From Halocaridina rubra (taxonomy: Eukaryota > Arthropoda > Malacostraca > Decapoda > Atyidae): DNA of 40,000 nucleotides. Below, piece after piece: positions 14,968-25,849 of the stretch. The notes beneath the pieces were generated by a model. It did no database searches and was not told the origin of the DNA. It saw only the letters and a list, made by a program, of their open reading frames with translations. Made by a program: the position numbers and the translations under genes. The stretch's first letter is position 1. Each line of letters begins with the position of its first letter. The stretch lies in NCBI GenBank assembly GCA_037179515.1, contig JAXCGZ010004479.1, forward strand, positions 2,501 to 42,500, written 5' to 3'.

Positions 14968-15744
14968 CTGTGGATGAGGAGGGTGCCCATTATGAAGATT
15001 CTGATGGTGTGGGGGTGGGGGCGTGGGTCCATGTTGACCACTGCTACCAGCAGATCCAGCAGACGAAGGTCCCGATGGGGTTCGGATAGCACCGGCACCC
15101 CATCCATCCCTACGCATATCCGGGTGCGAAGGCCCTCTGCTATCTCTGTGATCCCACCTTTCATCCCCATTAAACGAGTGGCCATGAGGAACACCAGGTA
15201 GAGGATGTGGTCCATGAGGATTACTATGCATAGGTCCATGATTCTGAGATGGGCGGTGTTGGGGCATGTAACCTGGAGATCCTTTCGGAGGCTGTGTTGG
15301 ACCGAGAGGATGATGATAAGGTGGATGATGTGGTGGTCCCTGCTGATGACTTAGATGGCCTGCATAAAGACCAGGATGACTTAGGTGATGAGGTTGTCCT
15401 TGTGGATGATTGGGATACTGAGCATGAGGCCAGTGATGTGGAGGACCATCTAAAATTTCACCCTCATGAAGGGTTGGCGGCATGTTATGCCCACCCCAAT
15501 GTTCCCCTCTCCTCAGTCGTGGAGGACTCGACGAACGCAGAGAGTTAGAGCGGGCCACACTGGAAGTTTTGGGGAGGTTAGCTGCTCCGTGACTACCACT
15601 ATTATTGTTATTATTGTTGCCTGGAATTCTATCTCCACGCATATTTGTTTGGGGATTTCTATTGGGGTCAGCCAAGTTAAGGGTGGCAAATCCACGAGTC
15701 AATCTGCTTGACGAATCTTGGCCCCTTGATACATCATGTGTCAT
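14968..15744 (-). CDS. Pak4: Pak4/mbt-like kinase, exon 4 (linker with RSNSLRSSSPP motif)
   Basis: 777 nt, 259 codons, residues 71-329. The acceptor is TTTCAG before ATGACACATG; the donor is CACAG before GTATAT; phase 0 at both ends. The ATG at the exon start is an internal Met if it is spliced to exon 3. Residues 133-146 read VARSNSLRSSSPPR, a block shared with fly mbt just downstream of CRIB, and this is the best identifier of the gene. The Arg/Ser block resembles a basophilic-kinase or 14-3-3 site; that role is inferred. The rest is disordered, rich in His, Pro, Gly and Gln, with six consecutive Asn at 113-118. Confidence 0.92.
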
Positions 15745-16209
15745 CTGAAATTGAAGCAATAAATACGTTCCACTTAAAACCTTAAAAGTAGAAAACTGAA
15801 GATTAGAGAAAAACAGAAATCACATCAAAAGTATTAAGATAAAACAATAGCCCTCTGTCAATATCATGAAAATTAAGATGACAAGGTACTGTACATTTGA
15901 CCGATGAACAGACAAGAAATGGCTGTTAAAGCTAGTGCATTTATAATTTAGTAATCCTGACGGTTCCTTGAAAGAAACTAAAATATAGTAATTGTGAAAC
16001 ATGCTGAAGGCTCATTTCAATTCAGCTAACAAAATTTTTCCCATAAACTGTATTAGAGAAGCAAGGAAAACCTTTAACTAGATTACATGAGCAACTTCAC
16101 CAAAAATACAAGAGTTACGAGCTGTTAATAAACAAATCTGCACACACCACTGAAAAGTTTTAGTTTAGTATGTAGACAGAAGCTACACCGTCTTAGCATG
16201 AACTAACAC
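15745..16209. other. Pak4 intron 3, unique part
   Basis: AT-rich sequence. No gene, RNA or shared repeat was recognised. Confidence 0.6.
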
Positions 16210-16540
16210 TTTTTTTTTTCTTTTTTTTTTACACCAGGACGGGCCAAAATAATAATAAAATAAAACAGCCCTCATCGGGCCTGGGCACCAAGAATACATA
16301 AAGTAAAGAGAAACAGAGATGGAAAGTATAATAACTTGTCAGATGTGAAGGGAAAATAAGAGATGTGTAACGAACATCCAAGAAGTTTTAATGTAGATTT
16401 AGGCATAGAAAAAGAACCGTCACTGAAGGAAGACTTAAGATCGAACAGTCCTGGACAGGTCTATTTAAGTTCAATAAACCTTCAGCTGTAGTAATGCAAC
16501 GGGCAGCTGATGCCAAGAGCCAACCTACTACATTATCCTC
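16210..16540 (+). repeat. Repeat R copy
   Basis: ACACCAGGACGGGCC, AAAACAGCCCTCATCGGGCC, AGAAACAGAGATGGAAAG and TCAGATGTGAAGGG, then about 150 bp also shared with 19920-20070 (GTAGATTTAGGCATAGAAAA, AGTCCTGGACAGGTCTAT). The left terminal repeat has been replaced by a T-rich run. Confidence 0.8.
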
Positions 16541-17130
16541 AAATAACTTTGACAAAGATAATTTACAAGCAAATTTGAGTCTAAAACTTTAAGAGAACAG
16601 CTACTTCCAATAGGAAATTTTATCAGTTCCTTCTAACCTGGTATAAAAAAAAGCAACAAAATTCATTTCTACAATATCAACTGAATATTATATTATCTCT
16701 TCTTAGCACTTTTACCAAAATGCAAACAACACAGGAAAGCACAATTGGGTACATTTATGTGTACATTTATAATGATATGTCATCTGAGGTTAAAGTATCG
16801 TCCATGAAAATACTATTCTAGCACATAGGAAAATTTTTGATAACGGACAACATAAACTAGAAAATAATGTTAAAGAAAGGGACATGTAAAAATTGAACCA
16901 GAATAAAAACAATGAAACACAAAATACCCATCCATCCGAGGACAAAATGTAGCTGGGGACATATGAGGACTGGAGAGAGGGTCTGTTGATTCTTTACTGA
17001 CAGGTTTTGGAGTAGTAAAATTAAGTAACTATTTCCTCTTCTATCTCTATACAAGTGCCATACTCTCCCTTACAAGGGGGCAACCGAGTCAAAGCAATAT
17101 AAACCTAGTTCGCTATTTACTTGTGTTTAT
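16541..17130. other. Pak4 intron 3, no recognised feature
   Basis: Nothing beyond AT-rich intronic sequence was seen. Confidence 0.55.
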
Positions 17131-17716
17131 AATCCGCAAAATTGGAATAACGCCCATAAAATACGATACTACAAAATACAAAGTTGGTGAATAACACCCA
17201 TGCAAAAAAATTCGAAAAAAATTTCATTTTAGTAAATAATCGACCGCCTCAGAGGCACTTTTCCGCCATGCTCCTCCTCTTCTACCGCTTAATTCGATCG
17301 AATATTATGAAGATAATGGAAAAAAAGCATTGAGAACAAACAGCAAACAAACTTGTGATATAATATCGTCAGGGAAATAGCGTGCGAGGGTGCATCAGCT
17401 GATACGGAGGCGGCAAAATGCTTGCAAATAGAGGTTCGTTCTCCCGCATCCTCTCCTCTTCTAAAACTTAATGCGATTGAATATTATGAAGAGAATTGAA
17501 AAAAAGCATTAAGAACAAACAGCGAACACACTTTCAATATAATATCATCAGGGAAATAGCGTGCGAGGGTGCATCAGCTGATACGGAGGAGGCAAAACGT
17601 TTGGATCATCGTGCTCACCGTCACCATGCACGTCCCAGTGTATGCCTATTGCCCACCGCATAATAGAGTGCATTAATATGTTTACTGCATAGTAAACCTG
17701 TATATCTTTTATACTG
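17131..17716 (+). repeat. Composite repeat copy with two 178-bp units, left of the foldback insertion
   Basis: Head at 17131-17270 (GCAAAATTGGAATAACGCCC), two satellite units at about 17270-17605, then CACCATGCACGTCCCAGTGT and the start of the tail, ending at TATCTTTTATACTG and the TA at 17717. The tail continues at 19107 beyond the foldback element. This is the clearest view of the family's internal order. Confidence 0.88.
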
Positions 17717-18006
17717 TACAGTAATCCCTCGCTATTTCGCGGTTCACCTATCGTGAATTCAGTGCATTGTGGGTGTTTTTTTTTGTTTTTGTTTTTTTTA
17801 AGATTGTGATACCAGGACGAGCCAAAAAATGATAAAATAAAACAGCCTTTATCAGGCTGAAAAGAGAAACAGAGATGGAGAGTGTAATGACCAGTCAGAT
17901 GTGAAGGGATTATAAAAGATGTGTAATGAATTTCCAGTTCTCTGCTAAGTTTTAATATACCTCTGCATTACTTTCATGATGTCTATTCCAATAATTCTCC
18001 TTAGAT

Positions 18007-18007
18007 C

Positions 18008-18068
<61 letters not shown>

Positions 18069-18114
18069 GGCAAAAATAATTTTCCTTTGATGATGATTGT
18101 GGAGATTATTATTT

Positions 18115-18168
<54 letters not shown>
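18007..18168 (+). repeat. (ATT)n tracts in the left foldback arm
   Basis: Two ATT runs (about 18007-18068 and 18107-18168) separated by unique arm sequence. Confidence 0.95.
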
Positions 18169-18169
<1 letters not shown>

Positions 18170-18283
18170 GGGCTCATCATTGTTGGTACATCTGTTGGTT
18201 TATTTACTTTGACTACTGTGTACAATGCCCCTCCCTAATTGGCTGGGACAAAGAGAGTGTGGGGGTGGGTAGAATAGAATGTT

Positions 18284-18531
<248 letters not shown>

Positions 18532-18607
18532 CTTTAATTAACTCTAGTTCATTCAGCCAAAACTACATTATTTATTGTAAAAATAATGGTTTAATTACAA
18601 ATTCGTA

Positions 18608-18608
<1 letters not shown>

Positions 18609-18665
<57 letters not shown>

Positions 18666-18712
18666 CTCCACAATCATCATCAAAGGAAAATTATTGTTGC
18701 CAATAGCAATAC

Positions 18713-18764
<52 letters not shown>

Positions 18765-18790
18765 TAATAATGATAACAATAATAATAATA
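18609..18790 (+). repeat. (AAT)n tracts in the right foldback arm
   Basis: Mirror of the ATT runs of the left arm, again in two blocks. Confidence 0.95.
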
Positions 18791-19106
18791 TCTAAGGAGA
18801 ATTTTTGGAATAGACATCATGAAAGTAATGTAGAGGTATATTAAAACCCAGCAGAGAATTGGATATTCATTACACATCTTTTATAATCCCTTCACATCTG
18901 ACAGGTCATTACACTCGCCATCACTGCTTCTCTTTACAGCCTGATAAAGGCTGTTTTATTTTATCATTTTTTGATCCGTTCTGGTGTCATAATCATCTTT
19001 AAAAACAAATCATAATAATTTTTTTTGGTGTTCCTACTTCGCACAAATTCACCAATCGCAGCCGGTCCTGGAACCGAACCCCCGCGATAAACGAGGGATT
19101 ACTGTA

Positions 19107-19340
19107 CACTATTTGCATGTTAATATAAAGAAGTAAAGGTCTTTCTGCTTTATGTACTTATAAAATATGTTTTACTTATCTTACATCTTTGGAAAAGTGT
19201 ATCTATGTACGGCTGTGGAATGCATCTATGCCCATTATCATTGTTTCTTATGAAAAATGACTCGTTACATTACGCGAATATTACAATATGCGGCACTTCT
19301 GAGAACCAATCTTCACGTTATTCTAAGAACTAGGTGTACC
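19107..19340 (+). repeat. Composite repeat tail, right of the foldback insertion
   Basis: CACTATTTGCATGTTAATAT through CATCTATGCCCATTATCATT to CTAAGAACTAGGTGTACC. It is collinear with the tail copies at 1200, 5640 and (reversed) 9024, but here no (TA)n follows. Confidence 0.87.
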
Positions 19341-19499
19341 TTGACTCTTCGCAGGAAGGATACACAGAGGAGGGGATTCCTAGTCCCCTAGCACCCTCCA
19401 ATATAGTCAACTTTTTAGAACACACAAGGGAACACGGAGGAAGTATTCTTGCCCCCTTTCTCAGGGGAACTATTTCTTCTTAAAATATTTTATTCTCAC
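19341..19499. other. Pak4 intron 3 sequence next to exon 3
   Basis: Unique sequence leading to the exon 3 donor. Nothing recognised. Confidence 0.5.
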
Positions 19500-19617
19500 C
19501 TTCATATCTAACATATCCATTGGGGTAATTTCTGATGGATCAACCAGAGGCATCGGTCGCCCTTTATCCAAAGCGTTAGACACAATCCCCTGCCACTGGG
19601 GTGGTAGACCAACGTAT
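19500..19617 (-). CDS. Pak4: Pak4/mbt-like kinase, exon 3 (CRIB second half and autoinhibitory segment)
   Basis: 118 nt. The first base completes Lys 31; residues 32-70 follow. The acceptor is TTTTAG, the donor AAG before GTGAGA; phase 2 in, phase 0 out. It encodes YVGLPPQWQGIVSN, the conserved stretch after the GTPase-binding core in PAK4-group kinases, and GRPMPLVDPSEITPMDML. The RPxPLVDP segment corresponds to the autoinhibitory pseudosubstrate described for human PAK4, with Met in place of Lys at one position. In this family the region binds Cdc42-GTP and restrains the kinase. This short exon sits between repeat-filled introns of 3.8 and 1.4 kb. Confidence 0.93.
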
Positions 19618-19729
19618 CTAAAAGAAGTAAAGATAATAATAATAATAAATGCATAATTATGACAGTAATGAAATAATCAAGTGTGTTCACTTCTGCATTC
19701 TGTGATACCATTTGTACATAAAGTAAAAA

Positions 19730-20070
19730 AAAAAGAAAATGATGGCATGAAAAATGTCATGACAATTTTTTTTAATGAGTGTGGCACCAGGACAAGCAAA
19801 AATAAAACAGCAATAATTGGGCCAGGGCAAGAAAAAAACATAAAATAGAAAACGTGATGAAGAGTGTTGTGACTAGTCAGATATGAAGGGATAGTAAGAG
19901 AAGTGTAATGAATATCCAAGAATATTCAGTGTAGACATAGGCATAGAAAAAGAACTGTAACTGTAGGAAGAGTTAACATCAAACTGTTCTGGACAGTTCT
20001 ATCAAAGTCCAAAAGACCTTTAGCTGTAGTATAGGAACGGGTGGTTGGTGCCATAAGCCAAGATACCACA
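19730..20070 (+). repeat. Repeat R copy, long form
   Basis: AATGAGTGTGGCACCAGGAC, GGGCCAGGGCAAG, TCAGATATGAAGGGATAG, then the downstream part shared with 16380-16540 (CATAGAAAAAGAACTG, TCTGGACAGTTCTATCAAAG). It lies in Pak4 intron 2. Confidence 0.8.
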
Positions 20071-20228
20071 TAGCTTTATTGAACCTATCCCAGTAAGATT
20101 TAAAAACTTTTCTACATTAAATCTTATCACTGTTGCCATTGACACAATAAATATCCAATTTGAATTACAGGTTTAAATGAAGCTTCTAAGCCAATCCCAA
20201 ACTCTTTTGCTACACTACAACCAGGGCA

Positions 20229-20427
20229 ATGTAATGGCTCAGACGTAACGGACTCCTTTTTTCTAGGAAGGGCTAGGATGGTGTCTTCTTGCGAAGGACT
20301 CTGGTTTTTACAAGTCCAACCACTACCCAGAGTAAATGCCCTTTCCAACCTCAAATCGTGGCGGGCCTCGAATGCATGACCTGACGAAGCAAAGTTGCGA
20401 GCTTCACCACTCGGCCATGGCAGCCAC
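20229..20427 (-). mobile_element. tRNA-derived SINE, copy 1
   Basis: On the minus strand it begins GTGGCTGCCATGGCCGAGTG. TGGCCGAGTGG fits a pol III A box, and CATTCGAGGC is a degenerate B box, 40-45 bp downstream. GTGG at the start can pair with CCAC after the B box, like an acceptor stem. A body follows (GGGCATTTACTCTGGGTAGT, CAGAGTCCTTCGCAAGAAG). The second copy at 21181-21345 shares the whole order. The tRNA of origin is not determined. Confidence 0.78.
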
Positions 20428-20429
20428 AA

Positions 20430-20985
20430 CTGACAGACCAATTCTGTGGGTAATTTTGCTGTAAGCAGTTGATAACAGCTAAAAGCATTTTAATCATGCT
20501 CTACAGTTACAACTGAAAGATACTAATAAGTAAATGAAGATGATTAAACGCTTCTAGGTAAAAATAAAATACTATGAGGTAGAGCATATGATTAAAATCA
20601 TCCACACTTACAAACAGAATATGTTGTCATGGATCAAAAAGTTACGTCAAATGGAAGGATATACAGTAATTCCTTATACTCTGTGGAGAATACATTCCAG
20701 AAAACCCAAAGTAGCCACTGACCCAAAAATAATTCATTTTTCTCTATGTATGACCTCCATACTTATCACAAAATCGGATACAAGCATAGAAACTTATTCC
20801 CAGTACCAGGGTTTTTATGGGTCAAAATGTGATAAATCAATATTACAATATGTAAATGAAAACAGAGACTGCAAAGAACAGAGAGCATAATTTAGTAGTT
20901 AACTCCACAGATTAAGGAGAACAACTACACAGCATTGTGTTTAATTATCATAACCCAATTTCCCGTTAAGTGTTAGAATCAGAAA
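20430..20985. other. Pak4 intron 2, no recognised feature
   Basis: AT-rich. A 100-codon plus-strand frame at 20588-20890 has no recognisable domain and is probably chance. Confidence 0.5.
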
Positions 20986-20990
20986 CCTAC

Positions 20991-21102
20991 TTTTGCTCAT
21001 GATGATCAAAGCCAGTGTGAACGCGATGCTCGAAATTACTTGGTGCTGAAATTTGCACTTTCTTCTTGTTCTTTTTAAACATCCTTTCCCCCGTCTCTTC
21101 AC
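20991..21102 (-). CDS. Pak4: Pak4/mbt-like kinase, exon 2 with start codon and CRIB first half
   Basis: The exon follows the acceptor TTTTCAG at 21103-21104. Twenty non-coding bases precede ATG at 21082-21080; coding runs to 20991 (30 codons plus 2 nt) before the donor GTAGGT. The protein starts [10 protein letters not shown], then [14 protein letters not shown] (residues 11-24), a good match to the CRIB consensus I-S-x-P-x-x-F-x-H-x-x-H-x-G, then FDHHEQ. A basic N-terminus followed at once by CRIB is typical of PAK4-group (group II) PAKs and unlike group I. The ATG is chosen because PAK4 proteins begin at this same point relative to CRIB. The product would be a Cdc42-regulated Ser/Thr kinase acting on actin, adhesion and cell shape (family knowledge). 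Confidence 0.93.
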
Positions 21103-21180
21103 CTGAAAAGTACGATTTAAAACAAAATCCTTTAACATTATGCTTTGTGATTGGTTTAAGTCACAGACTCCCTTTTCCAC

Positions 21181-21345
21181 TAAGCATTAGGATGGTGCCT
21201 TATTGAGAAGACCTTGGTTTTGGCAAGTGCAACCATTACCCTGAGTAAATGCTCTTTCTAACTTTAGACCATGGTGGGCCGCGAATCCTCGACCTGACGA
21301 ATCAGAGTCACAAGCTATATCGCTCGGCCATGTTGGCCTTCTTTA
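21181..21345 (-). mobile_element. tRNA-derived SINE, copy 2
   Basis: Minus strand: CCAACATGGCCGAGCGATAT (A-box region), TCGTCAGGTCGAGGATTCGC (B-box region), then the body AGAGCATTTACTCAGGGTAA, matching copy 1 at 20229-20427. It lies about 80 bp upstream of exon 2, in intron 1, in the same orientation as the gene. Confidence 0.78.
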
Positions 21346-22801
21346 ACACTATGCTCTAACACGGTGAAATACACAATAGCACTATACAATTATATACCAT
21401 TTAGTAAGTATCAATGATGCACTAGTACTAAAATTTCTTTCTCTTCTAGTAACAGATTAAAACTTTCATCCAGTAAATTCATGTTACCTAGCATCTCAAT
21501 AACACCTCTACACAAACTTTGTTTTTTTATGCATTCTAGCTACATTACACATAAATGCACTATCTAACACATGTATGGTCATTTCTAAAGCTTCAGTATA
21601 ATGGATTTATAGAGCAAAACCAATACGGATTGGCTTTTCTTAACTTTCATATCTAAGACACTACTTAAGAAAAGGAAATAGGGTAGAAGGCATAAAATAA
21701 TAACATCACAGCCTACGATAAATTCACCTATGTACACGTTTTGGTTGGGTTTGGTTAGTTGATTAAGTTGCTAGATGCCATTTTAAGGGAACAGCTAATC
21801 TTTTTTTTTATTTCATTTTTACAGCGAATTTTCCTATGGCAAAAATGCGTACGGCAAAATTTCCTAGGAGCTCTGGGTAGGCCATCGGACTGACTTGCGT
21901 GGAAAGCCCCTAGTCCATTACAAATGACATATTAAAAGAGAAAAGTAATAAGATATATTAACATCTGCAAAGTATGCAGACAATATTTTCTATTTGACTC
22001 CATACATGACTCTTTCTCTCCAGTGAAGGGAGACGAGATCTAAACCTGATATAAATTTTATTAGATATTTTTAACTGATGGGATGAAAAAGCAATCATGC
22101 TCATCCTTAATGATGAATGCACGTTAATTAATAATTAGTAAATAAGATTTAAGAGGTATAGAAAACTGAGGGATGCAAGGTCACGAAAGTGGCCCCAATA
22201 ATTATGCGCAATCTATCACACTTAATCTAGTTCATAATTAAATTCACAATACTGTAACTTGCCTGACATTATATTATATGAATAAGACATAAAGTTGATA
22301 CAAGACACCTAAATTATAAGTTGCACTGCCATCAATTTAGTATTCTGTGAGCAACAGTCCTATATGAGGAACAACCTTGGCCGTTCCTAGAGGGCATATA
22401 TGAGGCAACTCAACTCAGGTTAAATAGCTGTGGCCCCCCTAACACACACCAGAATGGAAAGGAAAGTTTGCGCGAATACCTAGCATATTCTACAAAATAA
22501 TTATTCTTTTTTAGAGTCAGGTTCTATCACATATACTCGTTATCACCACATTCTATAGTATTATTGTGTGTGTGTGTGAGTCTACTCACGACTCCAAGCA
22601 AAGCAATTGTTTACGTTTACCAATACCTTCGCTTTCCACCCCCCAAAAAAATTACATTAACCCCTTTTACCTGGAAGCCTCATTTTGACACACCCGACTT
22701 TTAAATATCACTTATAACAGCATCACCATAACCACTGCGCATTAAATTAACAATGAATTTATGTTTAAACAACATTAACTCATAGTTAAGGGTTATTTTA
22801 C
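21346..22801. other. Pak4 intron 1, mostly unique sequence
   Basis: AT-rich, with a short (TG)n run near 22567. Nothing else was recognised. The stretch 21820-21910 (TTTTCCTATGGCAAAAATGC, then ATCGGACTGACTTGCGTGG) looks SINE-like in composition, but I cannot support this. Confidence 0.5.
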
Positions 22802-22890
22802 CTCAGCTTTTCGAGAAAAACACCAACATCACTTCACATCAAGGCCGCCATGTTTGCTACCTGTCATCCGGGACCTTTCTCTCATCAAAA
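22802..22890 (-). promoter_or_regulatory. Pak4: Probable non-coding first exon and promoter region of Pak4
   Basis: Exon 2 has a splice acceptor ahead of its ATG, so an upstream exon is expected. On the minus strand here the sequence GAAAAGCTGAG is followed by GTAAAA, a plausible donor (exon end 22802). Just upstream is CAAACATGGCGGCC, which resembles the YY1-type ATGGCGGC promoter element seen near animal transcription starts. Its ATG opens a five-codon upstream ORF (MAALM, stop). The transcription start and the upper exon limit are unknown. Confidence 0.45.
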
Positions 22891-23302
22891 CAGGTGGGGG
22901 GATCAGAAGGGAGGGAAAAGGGGGATTTTAGGGAGACTATTGGAATGTGAACGATTTCAGGTCATAGGGATAATTTTGTTTACTGCAAATACTAAATTAC
23001 AGGTCATAAAATGAATGAGTGTGAGCTTATTTGAGTTTTCAGTCAGTTTGGTTTGGTGTTATTTTATATAAAAGCATACCAGAAGGGGAAGGGGTGAGGA
23101 AAGGAGACCTTAGGAATGTGCCATCTATCTTCACTCCTCCATCTTTCTTTTGGAAAACGCACGGTCAAAACATCGATAAATAGCCTCATTAGGATATGTA
23201 TTTTCAATAAATATACAGTATGCTGACCGTTGCTTTAACAAATAATCCCAGTGTATTAGGGAGGAGAGTAGCGTTTTCTATGAACACAAAATATTGGATT
23301 TA

Positions 23303-23361
<59 letters not shown>

Positions 23362-23699
23362 ACTTCACAACAATGACCCTCTTGTTTAGCAACCACCACC
23401 ACTCTAAAAACTGTAAATATTTGGATAACAATTGTTAGATGCCAGATATGAAGTGAATTGTAATGATCCGTGTCTTTCTATAATTGAATTAATGGCATCC
23501 AAAATTATAATAATGCTTCAGTCAAACAAAATTAATTCAGGATGCAGGAAAAACAAGAAGCAATGATGAATTATTTAGAAGATTTTACTGAACGCTATTA
23601 CAGATAATAATTTTTCACATACAGAAACGCCTACTCCCGTCTCGCGATTACCACTCCACACAGTACAACGAAATCTTTTCAAGATATGGTGAGAGATTC
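22891..23699. other. Upstream of Pak4; (CT)n and unique sequence
   Basis: Apart from the (CT)n run at 23306-23360, no gene or named repeat was recognised. Confidence 0.55.
23306..23360 (+). repeat. (CT)n microsatellite
   Basis: About 55 bp of CT. Confidence 0.97.
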
Positions 23700-24110
23700 C
23701 GCACTACATATGAATCATGAGTTGTCACGCTTATGAGCAATTACCTTATGGGAAAGAGCCCAAAGCTCTTTACTCCCCATCTCCTGGTAGGTTCCATTTT
23801 GTACTTAGTGATATTATCAAACTTGTCTTTAAAACTATGGATTGAGTTAGCATTAACTACCTCCTTGCTTAGCTAATTCTAATTATCAACTAATCTTACA
23901 CTAAAAAAAAAAAAGTGCATACATCCTGCAAAGAAACTTTCTTAAGAAGCTTCTAACTATGACCATTAGTTCTAGTGCAAACCATATCAAAATTTTCATC
24001 CATATTCACTTTGTTACAACCATAAAGGAATTTAAAAACCATCACCATACCCCCCTCATTTTTCTAGCTTCGACTGACAGTGAGTCTAATTCTAGCACCA
24101 GTTTCATGGT
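23700..24110 (-). pseudogene. LINE ORF2 C-terminal tail
   Basis: Minus strand: GGMVMVFKFLYGCNKVNMDE, NFDMVCTRTNGH, and after a poly-T disruption EVVNANSIHSFKDKFDN, RRWGVKSFG. It has the same layout as 640-955 and 32650-33050. Confidence 0.75.
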
Positions 24111-24261
24111 ATGTCTTTGACCTTTTTCCAGCTGAACTACGTGCTTTTTCAAGTGTGGATTCCAAAAGGGGCTGCATATTCAAGTTTAGACCTCACATAG
24201 GTTACATAAATATTTCTGAACATTTCCTTGTCCGTATACCTGAAGGCTACCCATACATTTG

Positions 24262-25712
24262 CTAAGAAAGCATATGCTGTCCTTCTATGCCATTTATATG
24301 CATTTCTGGGGACAAATCGGCCAGTATGTTTACTCCTAGATCTCTCTCATTCTCTGGCTCTTGAAGTTCTGCTCCAGCTATTGAGTATTGAACCTTGGGC
24401 CTTCTTGCACTTGTACCCATTCTCATTATCTTATATTTAGAAGCATTGAATTTCATCAGCCACTTTTCTGATCACTCATGGGGACTATTTAGGTCATCGT
24501 GAAGTTCTTTACGACTGTCCTCGTCTCTTATTTTCTTCACAATCTTTGCATCATCTGCAAACATATTCATGAATGAATTTACAGATTCTGGTAGGTCATT
24601 TACATGTACAAGGAACAAATGTAGCCCTGAAGCTGAACCCTGTGGAACTCCACTATTAACTCTTCTCCATTCAGACAATGAATGTCTAAATATTTTAACC
24701 CTCTGCTCCATTCTCTCTAACTAAGTGTTTATCCATTCCAAGACATTTCCACCTATTGTCGCCATTGCTTGCAGCTTCTTAATAAGTTTCCCGTGTGGGA
24801 CCGTATCAAACGCCCTCTGGATATCTAGGAATATTCAATCTGCCCAACCCTCTTTTTCCTGTAAGATTCAGCTTAACTCATAATAAAATTCTAATAAGTT
24901 TGTTACTGTTAATCTATCTTCTCTGAAGCCATGTTGTCTCACTGACAAAAAGTTTAAGGATTCCAAGTGAAAAGAGATGTGTTTTCTTAGTAATTTCTCC
25001 ATAATTTTGCACACTATGCGGGTCGAGGAAACAGATCTATAGTTTAGAGATGTATCCATCCTTCCCTTTTTGAAGATAGGTACCACGTTTGCATGTGTCC
25101 AGCATCATGGAATCTCCCCAGATTCCAGCAACTTTTCAAATATGATACATAATGCCACTGATATTGATTTAATGCATTTCTTAAGTATATAGGAGGATAT
25201 ATCATCAAGACCAGTAGCTTTATGGGCATCTATCTTCATTAGTGCTTTGCATACCTATGTGGCTGAAAAGATGATATTCTCTAACACCGACCCATGAGCT
25301 CCTATCTCTGCAATCTGAGGGGGTGGGGTAGTTTCTGCTATAAACACAGATTGAAACTCCTTTTTCAATTCTTTGTAGATCTCTTCATCCACCTCAGTGA
25401 TACTTCCATCCACTCTCTTTAGCTTAGGAAAGATTAAGGAATTTTTTTAGCCTTCCCGGTGATATCCCTTTCATAGTCTTTCTCTGCCTCTCTTCTTTTA
25501 CTTAGGTAATCATATCTTGCTCCTTTATAAGTCTGCCAGGCAGTTATGTGTTTTCTGCTCCTATACTTTTTCCAGCATTTGTCTCTCCCCTCCTTGGGTC
25601 TCTCACACTCATTTTTGAAGCATTTTTCTCTGGCATGAATTACTCCTATTTTGGTGGTATGTATGTAACAAGCTACGATCTGCTCAAATTCCTCACAAAA
25701 GATGTCGTACAT
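24262..25712 (-). pseudogene. LINE reverse transcriptase region
   Basis: The linker (25712-25434) carries EEFEQIVACYI and a basic region. RT blocks follow: VPIFKKG and LNYRSVSSTRIVCKIMEKLL, QHGFREDRLTVTNLLEF, then NSGVPQGSASGLHLFLVHVN and MNMFADDAKIV, where FADD is the catalytic motif, then SKYKIMRMG and ERDLGVNIL. These are motifs of a non-LTR reverse transcriptase. The blocks are in at least three frames. Confidence 0.88.
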
Positions 25713-25849
25713 TTCCTGTACAGATTTGCTGTAAAATAAGGTCCTCCAGTCAATAACTACAAAAAGCTCATCTATTTTGATGTAATCTCCTTTCGATAGT
25801 TACTCTACATGCCCTCAGTGCCTCTACTTTCAGGCAGAGCATCTTCGAT

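Noticed and set aside
14172..15711. Several plus-strand frames with acidic or Met/Arg-rich proteins opposite Pak4 exons 4 and 5
   Set aside because: They mirror the biased codons of the His/Pro-rich exons; no splice signals or domains on that strand.
20127..20441. A 104-codon minus-strand frame resembling a protein
   Set aside because: It is a chance translation of a tRNA-derived SINE.
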